From Clostridia bacterium (GTDB lineage: Bacteria; Bacillota; Clostridia; TANB77; CAG-508), in contig CAAGEF010000059.1 in the NCBI GenBank assembly GCA_900768805.1, positions 1 to 5,282 of the forward strand: a stretch of DNA of 5,282 bases, written 5' to 3'. The notes below the pieces were generated by a model that was given only the letters and a program-made list of their open reading frames with translations, was not told the DNA's origin and ran no database searches. Of this stretch, positions 1 through 4,446 are shown in pieces. The first letter of the stretch is position 1, and each line of letters starts with the position of its first letter. The position numbers and the translations under genes were made by a program.

Positions 1-29
1 CAGATAGAAAATATTCTATCTGTATTTTT
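1..29 (+). terminator. Short hairpin with T-rich tail at left edge
   Basis: A perfect 9-bp inverted repeat (1-9 pairs with 14-22, 4-nt loop) is followed by a T-rich run at 23-29. It looks like a weak intrinsic terminator for a plus-strand gene that ends left of the window. If the IS3-like end at 44-73 is real, that gene would be the transposase. The stem is AT-rich, so termination strength is uncertain. Confidence 0.4.
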
Positions 30-43
30 CAAAGGCCCTTTTT

Positions 44-73
44 TACTATCTCCACTAAACGGGGTATAGTTCA
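44..73 (+). mobile_element. Probable right terminal inverted repeat of an IS3-family (IS150-like) insertion sequence
   Basis: Read on the minus strand from 73 downward, the sequence begins TGAACTATACCCCG and continues with a GTGGAGATAG block. This resembles the TGnACTGnnCCCC...AGACA-type ends of IS3-family elements, which terminate in TG...CA. In that family the right repeat follows closely after the transposase stop codon, which fits a hairpin at 1-29 and an element lying left of the window. The opposite end and the target duplication cannot be seen, so this rests on recalled resemblance of one end only. Confidence 0.4.
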
Positions 74-159
74 TTACGAGTGTCTCTTTTTATATATTAT
101 TTTGGAATAAATACAATATGATACTTGCAATCCCATTGTACATGTGATAAATTATTCAT

Positions 160-232
160 AACATCATTTTCCGTTTTTATAATATTGTCTTAAACTATAA
201 TATTATATCTTATTTGAAAATGATGTTTTTTT
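160..232 (+). terminator. Long nested hairpin with T-tract upstream of the ADP-ribosylglycohydrolase gene
   Basis: An outer perfect 12-bp stem (160-171 with 216-227) encloses a second perfect 9-bp stem (178-186 with 199-207). A run of seven T bases at 226-232 starts within the last stem bases and continues beyond it. This is the form of an intrinsic terminator or leader attenuator, 61 bases before the start codon at 294. A weak extended -10 promoter candidate (TTGCAA at 125-130, 17-bp spacer, TGA-TAAATT to 153) would start RNA near 160, at the foot of the outer stem. Whether it ends an upstream transcript or regulates the downstream gene cannot be told from sequence. Confidence 0.45.
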
Positions 233-293
233 ACAAGTAATAATATAGATTTTTTTAGATATATTTCAAAAACAGTTTAAGGGAGTAAATAAT

Positions 294-1094
294 ATGTTTG
301 GTGCAATAATTGGAGATATTATAGGTTCAAGATTTGAATTTTTTAATCATAAAAGTAAAGATTTTGAATTATTTGATGAAAATAGCAGATACACAGATGA
401 TTCTGTTATGACAATATCTATTTGTAAAGCTATAATGGATTGCAAAGGAAATTATAGCAAACTATCTGAAAAAGTAATAGAAAGTATGCAATATTTAGGA
501 GAAATTTACCCATTTGCCGGCTATGGTGAAATGTTTAGTTCTTGGCTTAAAGACTCCAACCCTCAACCATATAATAGTTTTGGAAATGGTTCAGCGATGA
601 GAGTATCAGCAGTTGCTTATGAAGGAGAAACTATCGAAGAAGTAAAAAAATTATCAAAATTGGTAACAGAAGTTACTCATAGTCATCCAGAGGGATTGAA
701 AGGTGCTGAAGCAACTGCAGTAGCTATATTCCTTGCAAGAATAGGAATAAAGAAAAAAGATATTAAGTCATATATTGAAAAAAATTATTATAAACTAGAC
801 TTTACAATAGATGAAATACGAGATACTTATAGTTTTAATGAAACTTGTCAAGGTTCTGTTCCCCAAGCATTACAATGTTTCTTTGAAGCAACGAATTTTG
901 AAGATTCAATAAGACTAGCAATATCTTTGGGTGGAGATTCAGATACTATTGGAGCTATAACAGGAAGTATTGCAGAAGCTTATTATGGAGTTCCTACTTA
1001 TATGAAAGAAATTGCAATTAACTATCTTGATAAACAATTATACGATATAGTAAAAGAATTTGAAAATTATTATTTAAATAAACTAAAATTTTAA
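294..1094 (+). CDS. ADP-ribosylglycohydrolase family protein (DraG-like)
   Basis: The 266-residue product is a complete member of the ADP-ribosylglycohydrolase fold, which removes ADP-ribose from modified proteins, nucleic acids or small molecules using a two-metal (usually Mg) centre in the cytoplasm. Visible family hallmarks are the N-terminal GAIIGDIIGSRFE (3-15), the metal-binding TDDS (34-37), FGNGSAMR (96-103), THSHPEG (128-134), and GGDSDT (213-218) with its second metal-binding Asp residues, followed by ITGSIAEAYYG (222-232). All catalytic motifs are intact and the length is normal. The ATG at 294 follows a GGGAG ribosome binding site at 281-285 with 8-nt spacing. No ADP-ribosyltransferase lies in the window, so the substrate is unknown; defence against ADP-ribosylating toxins, antibiotic de-modification and DraG-type regulation are all possible. 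Confidence 0.93.
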   Translation: MFGAIIGDIIGSRFEFFNHKSKDFELFDENSRYTDDSVMTISICKAIMDCKGNYSKLSEKVIESMQYLGEIYPFAGYGEMFSSWLKDSNPQPYNSFGNGSAMRVSAVAYEGETIEEVKKLSKLVTEVTHSHPEGLKGAEATAVAIFLARIGIKKKDIKSYIEKNYYKLDFTIDEIRDTYSFNETCQGSVPQALQCFFEATNFEDSIRLAISLGGDSDTIGAITGSIAEAYYGVPTYMKEIAINYLDKQLYDIVKEFENYYLNKLKF

Positions 1095-1184
1095 TTTACA
1101 ACACCTATTTTTACTTTTCCAATTGGGGGATTCGCAAAGTTAATAGTTCAAAATAATAAAATTGATTTGAAAATAAAAGATTAA
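1095..1184 (+). other. Open stretch in frame after the hydrolase stop; possible remnant
   Basis: The same frame as the hydrolase stays open for 29 codons after its TAA and stops at 1182-1184, overlapping the ribosome binding site of the next small ORF. The peptide includes FTFPIGGFAKLIVQNNKIDL, which looks protein-like, but it has no start codon and matches no family I recognise. It may be the tail of a decayed gene or chance. Otherwise this gap shows only AT-rich sequence and no clear terminator. Confidence 0.15.
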
Positions 1185-1197
1185 GGAGATGTTAATT

Positions 1198-1305
1198 ATG
1201 AAATATTTTAAAAAGCTGGTAGGAGATAGAATATATTTATCTCCAAAAGGATCTTCAGAAGAAGAAATAGAAAAATTTACAGAATGGATGAATGACTTTC
1301 AATAA
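1198..1305 (+). pseudogene. 35-residue N-terminal stub resembling a GNAT-family N-acetyltransferase
   Basis: A 36-codon frame (35 residues plus TAA) starts at an ATG behind a strong AAGGAG site at 1183-1188 with 9-nt spacing. The product begins MKYFKKLVGDRIYLSP and ends with EKFTEWMNDFQ. From memory this matches the opening of RimJ/RimL-type GNAT acetyltransferases, where such a start leads into the first strand and helix of a protein of about 170-190 residues. Everything after that point, including the acetyl-CoA loop, is absent in all frames that I checked downstream. I therefore read it as a gene truncated by deletion or insertion at about 1300. It could still be translated as a small protein. 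The family assignment is by recalled similarity only. Confidence 0.5.
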
Positions 1306-1339
1306 ATGATGTGTAAGTAATTGATATCATCATTTATTG
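1300..1339 (+). repeat. 12-bp inverted repeat overlapping the stop codon of the GNAT stub
   Basis: Bases 1300-1311 and 1328-1339 are perfect reverse complements with a 16-nt loop. The left arm contains the stub's TAA stop. No continuous T-run follows immediately (the next T-rich bases are about 1349-1359), so it is at best a weak terminator. Its position at the break of the truncated gene also makes it a possible trace of the rearrangement. Confidence 0.4.
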
Positions 1340-1371
1340 TATCTGCGTATTTTGGGTTTTAAAAGTATAAA

Positions 1372-1400
1372 TTGAAAAAATTATAAAAATATGCTATAAT
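1372..1400 (+). promoter_or_regulatory. Consensus sigma-A promoter with extended -10 for the cupin-like gene
   Basis: TTGAAA at 1372-1377 and TATAAT at 1395-1400 are separated by exactly 17 bp, and TGC directly precedes the -10 hexamer, giving an extended -10. Transcription should begin near 1407, leaving a leader of about 37 nt that carries the ribosome binding site at 1431-1436. The gene therefore has its own promoter and need not depend on the genes upstream. Confidence 0.8.
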
Positions 1401-1443
1401 TCTTTTATAGTCAAAACATTTGCAGACATTAGGAGGTAATACT

Positions 1444-1827
1444 ATGATTGAGAGAACTCAACTTCCAGAAAAATTAATTACTGGAACTAGAGAAGCACGG
1501 CATTCGTTTGGACATATTTTGGATCCCAAGGTAGAAAAACGTACACTTGAAGGTATTGATGAAATACAATATCTGTATGTAGCACCTTGGACTTCCATCA
1601 TAATGCACGGACATAACAATCAATGGGAAGTGTGGGCAAGGCTATCTCACAAAACAGCGCATGTATGTCTTAAAGGTGAGGAACACGAGTTGGTAAACAA
1701 CAGTGGTGAAATGATGATTCTTATGGCAATTAAAGGTCATATTGATTACTCATATGATGACCTTGCAGAACTTTTGCGCGATTGGGGATTTACTGTAACA
1801 CACGGATCTCTGATAGTCAATGATTAA
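1444..1827 (+). CDS. Small cupin-like protein of unknown function
   Basis: I place the start at the ATG at 1444, seven bases after a perfect AGGAGG at 1431-1436. An in-frame TTG at 1420 lies before that site and is unlikely to be used. The 127-residue product has no signal peptide or membrane segment. Its centre contains HGHNNQWE (55-62), matching the HxHx4E metal-binding pattern of the first cupin motif, within alternating hydrophobic stretches suggestive of beta strands (41-54, 71-76, 90-97). His81 and His99 could complete a metal site. The second cupin motif is not clear, so a metal-binding cupin fold is inference and no substrate can be named. GC is 39% over 1501-1800, well above the hydrolase gene (24% at 301-420), suggesting separate acquisition. 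Confidence 0.75.
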   Translation: MIERTQLPEKLITGTREARHSFGHILDPKVEKRTLEGIDEIQYLYVAPWTSIIMHGHNNQWEVWARLSHKTAHVCLKGEEHELVNNSGEMMILMAIKGHIDYSYDDLAELLRDWGFTVTHGSLIVND

Positions 1828-1852
1828 GGAAACCGAAAATTCGGACCAACAA

Positions 1853-1887
1853 AGTTGGCACAGTATTTTAACAATATTGTGCCAACT
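1853..1887 (+). terminator. Long hairpin ending the cupin-like gene
   Basis: A 15-bp stem (1853-1867 with 1873-1887, one G-U pair in the RNA) with a 5-nt loop lies 25 bases after the stop codon. The tail after the stem is only moderately T-rich. CCAAC at 1846-1850 could instead pair with GTTGG at 1854-1858 inside the left arm, so an alternative fold exists. It is most simply a terminator between convergent genes. Confidence 0.6.
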
Positions 1888-1897
1888 AACTTTATAT

Positions 1898-2014
1898 TTA
1901 ATACTCTAATTTATTTTCTTGTTCTTTTTCAAATTTTTCATCTCTATTTAGCATAATCTTTTTAATATTTTGTTTAATTCATCTTCTGCTTTTTTCAGAA
2001 AGTAATTTATAAAA
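1898..2014 (-). pseudogene. Possible minus-strand coding remnant downstream of the MATE fusion gene
   Basis: On the minus strand an open frame read from about 2010 gives INYFLKKAEDELNKILKRLC and then a stop. In another frame an ATG at 1954 opens an 18-residue peptide, MLNRDEKFEKEQENKLEY, ending at 1898. Joined through a one-base frameshift near the A-run at 1957-1966, they would read as one Lys/Glu-rich helical C-terminus. There is no ribosome binding site and I recognise no family. It may be a decayed gene tail or chance in AT-rich DNA. Confidence 0.2.
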
Positions 2015-2017
2015 ATC

Positions 2018-4069
2018 TTATTTAACTCTTTTTCTAATATAATTTTCTAATATATCTATTGTTTGGATAACACCTAATTTTGATGTATCAATACATAAAT
2101 CATAATTATTTCTATCTCCCCAATTTTGATTTGTGAAATGCTTATAATATTCTGATCTTTGTTTATCTATTTCCTTAATCTTCTTTTTAGCAATAGTAGT
2201 ATTTAAGTTTTCAAACTTTATCTTCCTGTTAACTTTAAAATCCATATCTGATGAATAAATAAATACTTTAATTACATTTTGATTATCTTTTAAGATGTAG
2301 TCAGAGCATCTTCCAATAATGACAGAACTATCTCCACTATTATATAAATCTTCTATAACCTTTGCTTGTTTCAGAAATAGGTTATCCTCTGCACTAATAG
2401 GAGATAATTCATTATTATTTGAAAATACATAATTTGTAGCAAATCCATACCAAAAACTTGATTTTTGTTTTTCATCAACCCTTTCTAACATTGCCATATC
2501 AATATTATAATCTTCTGAAACTTTTGCTAATAATTCATTATCATAGCATTTTATATTTAATCTTTTTGCTAATTCTTGTCCAATATACTTGCCACCACTA
2601 CCGAATTCTCTACCAATAGATATAACAAAATTGTTATTTAATTTTTCAATTGTTTTATTATCAGTAGTATTATTTTCTTCAATATTTTCTTTTGCTAATT
2701 TACTAATTTTTCTACACTCTATTGTAGCAAATATAACTGTAACAATAAACGCTCCTATATCTGATACAGGCCCTGCCCATAGCATTGTATATAAGTTTCC
2801 ACATAATCCAAATATGCATACTCCAGGAACAAGTAATATAACATCTCTAATCAAAGATAATGTCATTGCTTTATATGGTTTGTCTATTGACTGTAAATAT
2901 ATACAGCTTGATTTTTGAATACAACAAAGTAATATTCCACCCAGATAAATTCTAAATGATAGACAAGCATATTCTTGATAAAATTCTAAATTGTTTGCGT
3001 GTCCTCCAAATAAACTAACAATAAAGTTTGGTGCAAATTCAAACAATAACATAGATATAACACCAATTACAATATTAGCAATAATAATTAGCTTATAAGT
3101 TTCTAACACTCTTTTATATTTTTTAGCTCCGTAGTTAAATCCTATTATTGGTTGTCCACCTACTGCAACACCTAAACTAAATGCTAATACTATGGCGAAT
3201 ATCTTAAATACAATTCCTAATGCACCTCCTGCATCTGTTGCATTTTCTCCCCCTATTGTTCCGACAACATTATTAGCAACAATAGTAATAATAGCAATAG
3301 ATATTTGAGTAATAAAACTTGAAATACCGAGTTTTAAAAGTTTTCCCAATACTTTTGTATTAATTACAAAACTTTCTTTTGTTAGTTTCATTAGTTTAGG
3401 CTTTCTAAAATATATAGCACATAAACACGCTGATACAATTTGTCCTGATATTGTTGCAAAGGCTGCTCCTTGAACTCCTAAATTAAATACAAAAATAAGA
3501 ATTGGATCAAAGATTAAATTGATAATTGCTCCTACTATTGTTGAAATCATTGAGTATGTCGGTGCTCCACTTGCACGAATTATTGATGCCATTGCTGATG
3601 CAAACATATAAAAAGGAGTACCACATAAAATTATCTTATAATATTGTTCTGTAAATAATATACATCTTTCATCATATCCATTTACACCTAATAGACTGAG
3701 TATAGGTTTCATAAAAATAAAGCCTACAATAACTAAAACAATACTTAACAATACCACTGTAATAATCGCATTTCCAACACTTTTGTTGCTTGTCTTTTCA
3801 TCTTTTGCTCCAAAAGAAATGCTAAATAAAGTTGCACAACCATCTCCTATTAATTGAGCAATAGCCAATGCTACAACAGTAAATGGAAAAACTAGAGTTG
3901 TTGCCATTATACCTGCTGTTCCTGCACCACTATTACCAATAAATATTTGGTCAACTATATTATAAAGAGCACTTACTAACATTGCAAGTACACAAGGAAT
4001 TGAAAATTTAATTAGTAGTTTTTTTATTGGTGCATTTGTTAAATAAAAATTTTCGTTCGATTCATTCAT
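2018..4069 (-). CDS. MATE family efflux transporter fused to a C-terminal cytidylate kinase-like domain
   Basis: The 683-residue product has two parts. Residues 1-452 are a full MATE exporter of the MepA/NorM type, expected to have 12 membrane helices and to use a Na+ or H+ gradient to expel cationic drugs. Typical segments are the start PIKKLLIKFSIPCVLAMLVS (14-33), YNIVDQIFIGNSGAG (36-50) and GGQPIIGFNYGAKKY (304-318) at the matching point of the second half. A polar linker (453-480) leads to a cytidylate kinase-like domain (481-683), with a modified P-loop ISIGREFGSGGKYIG (483-497), VIIGRCSDYIL (583-593), RSEYY (638-642), WGDRNNYDLCIDTSKLG (650-666). It should sit in the cytoplasm. MATE proteins are usually about 440-460 residues, so the extra 230 residues are a genuine fusion without frameshift. 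The ATG at 4069 follows AAGGAGGT (4079-4086). Substrate and kinase role are unknown. Confidence 0.93.
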   Translation of the reverse strand: MNESNENFYLTNAPIKKLLIKFSIPCVLAMLVSALYNIVDQIFIGNSGAGTAGIMATTLVFPFTVVALAIAQLIGDGCATLFSISFGAKDEKTSNKSVGNAIITVVLLSIVLVIVGFIFMKPILSLLGVNGYDERCILFTEQYYKIILCGTPFYMFASAMASIIRASGAPTYSMISTIVGAIINLIFDPILIFVFNLGVQGAAFATISGQIVSACLCAIYFRKPKLMKLTKESFVINTKVLGKLLKLGISSFITQISIAIITIVANNVVGTIGGENATDAGGALGIVFKIFAIVLAFSLGVAVGGQPIIGFNYGAKKYKRVLETYKLIIIANIVIGVISMLLFEFAPNFIVSLFGGHANNLEFYQEYACLSFRIYLGGILLCCIQKSSCIYLQSIDKPYKAMTLSLIRDVILLVPGVCIFGLCGNLYTMLWAGPVSDIGAFIVTVIFATIECRKISKLAKENIEENNTTDNKTIEKLNNNFVISIGREFGSGGKYIGQELAKRLNIKCYDNELLAKVSEDYNIDMAMLERVDEKQKSSFWYGFATNYVFSNNNELSPISAEDNLFLKQAKVIEDLYNSGDSSVIIGRCSDYILKDNQNVIKVFIYSSDMDFKVNRKIKFENLNTTIAKKKIKEIDKQRSEYYKHFTNQNWGDRNNYDLCIDTSKLGVIQTIDILENYIRKRVK

Positions 4070-4078
4070 AAATCTAAT

Positions 4079-4086
4079 ACCTCCTT
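4079..4086 (-). promoter_or_regulatory. Strong ribosome binding site of the MATE fusion gene
   Basis: The minus strand reads AAGGAGGT nine bases before the ATG at 4069, a near-perfect complement to the 16S anti-Shine-Dalgarno sequence. It decides the start. It lies 12 nt after the T-tract of the leader terminator, so it is transcribed only if that terminator is read through. Confidence 0.85.
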
Positions 4087-4097
4087 AAAATTTAGCC

Positions 4098-4141
4098 AAA
4101 AAAAATAGCATAGAAATCCTTTTTTGTCGGATTTCTACGCT
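4098..4141 (-). terminator. Intrinsic terminator in the leader of the MATE fusion gene (attenuator candidate)
   Basis: On the minus strand, 4141-4129 pairs with 4119-4107 to give a 13-bp stem (one G-U pair) with a 9-nt loop. One A and then eight consecutive U residues (4105-4098) follow. This is a textbook Rho-independent terminator for minus-strand RNA. It lies downstream of the consensus promoter at 4166-4195 and upstream of the ribosome binding site at 4079-4086, so it must be overcome for the gene to be expressed. The opposite strand has no U-tract after the stem, so it is one-directional. Confidence 0.85.
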
Positions 4142-4144
4142 TTC

Positions 4145-4156
4145 TCAGCTGTCCAT
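4145..4156 (-). CDS. Three-codon upstream ORF (Met-Asp-Ser) in the MATE leader
   Basis: ATG GAC AGC TGA occupies 4156-4145 on the minus strand, between the promoter and the leader terminator. Its stop codon ends three bases before the terminator stem begins at 4141. A ribosome initiating or pausing here would cover the 5' arm of the stem. The predicted transcription start (about 4159-4160) leaves only about 3-4 nt before the ATG, so there is no room for a Shine-Dalgarno site and initiation would be essentially leaderless. That makes translation uncertain. Such a short frame can also occur by chance; the call rests on its position. Confidence 0.35.
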   Translation of the reverse strand: MDS

Positions 4157-4163
4157 GACTTTT

Positions 4164-4222
4164 AAATTATACAAAATTTTCTTTTATTTTGTCAAGAATG
4201 AATTTTAGATTTTGTATAATTT
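4164..4222. repeat. Perfect 14-bp inverted repeat centred on the MATE promoter -35 box
   Basis: AAATTATACAAAAT at 4164-4177 is the exact reverse complement of 4209-4222, with a 31-bp centre. The left arm contains the -10 box of the minus-strand promoter. The repeat's midpoint falls at 4193, within the -35 hexamer. The right arm places a TATAAT on the plus strand (4215-4220), with a TTGTCA 20 bp earlier (4189-4194), so a weak divergent promoter is possible. It may be an operator for a repressor or a duplicated promoter; no regulator gene is in view. Confidence 0.6.
4166..4195 (-). promoter_or_regulatory. Consensus sigma-A promoter of the MATE fusion gene
   Basis: On the minus strand a perfect TTGACA (4195-4190) and a perfect TATAAT (4171-4166) are separated by 18 bp. 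Transcription should start at about 4159-4160. Such a strong promoter followed by a strong terminator suggests that the control point is transcript elongation rather than initiation. Confidence 0.85.
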
Positions 4223-4294
4223 CTTGTTATTAGATCCTAACGATGAATTATCAGTAAGTATATTATAATATTTATTCTAAAAATTTTTTTATTT
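4223..4294. other. AT-rich intergenic stretch
   Basis: This stretch holds a 12-bp A/T-only palindrome at 4260-4271 and A/T runs at 4281-4300, but no GC-containing terminator stem and no recognisable promoter for the minus-strand genes. I see no gene in it that I can support. Confidence 0.3.
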
Positions 4295-4405
4295 TTATTT
4301 TATCTTTTCCATAATCTCAACAGAGCCATATATCAAATCATTCAATTTTTTAGTTAAAGTTTGTTCGCTTTGAAGAAGATTCATAATTTCATACTTTTCT
4401 TCCAT
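4295..4405 (-). pseudogene. 36-residue stub, possibly the N-terminus of a Fic-type or related protein
   Basis: A 37-codon minus-strand frame (36 residues plus TAA) starts at an ATG at 4405 behind a good AAAGGAG site (4413-4419, 7-nt spacing). The product contains LLQSEQTLTKKLNDLIYGSV and ends EIMEKIK; it is helical and charged, without a membrane segment. From memory it resembles the opening of clostridial proteins that continue into a short beta domain, some annotated as Fic-family. That continuation is missing, so I read it as truncated. It begins 41 nt after the copper ATPase stop codon and could be co-transcribed with it. It does not look like the copper chaperone CopZ, lacking a CxxC motif. 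A genuine small protein remains possible. Confidence 0.4.
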
Positions 4406-4446
4406 AAAATCACTCCTTTATAAATGTGAAACTTTTTAATATATAA

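Noticed and set aside
1420..1443. Upstream TTG start for the cupin-like gene
   Set aside because: It precedes the perfect AGGAGG at 1431-1436, has no ribosome binding site of its own, and falls only about 13 nt after the predicted transcription start.
2589..2918. 109-codon plus-strand open frame inside the MATE fusion gene
   Set aside because: It lies entirely opposite the well-supported minus-strand gene. Its composition (many Leu, Ile, Ser) is that of an antisense shadow of membrane helices, and it has no recognisable motif.
4070..4200. A known metabolite riboswitch in the MATE leader
   Set aside because: Only about 20 nt separate the predicted transcription start from the terminator stem, too short for known aptamer classes, and no familiar conserved core is visible.
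4260..4271. 12-bp palindrome as a terminator or operator
   Set aside because: It consists only of A and T in an A/T-rich stretch, where such palindromes are expected by chance. It has no loop or associated T-tract.
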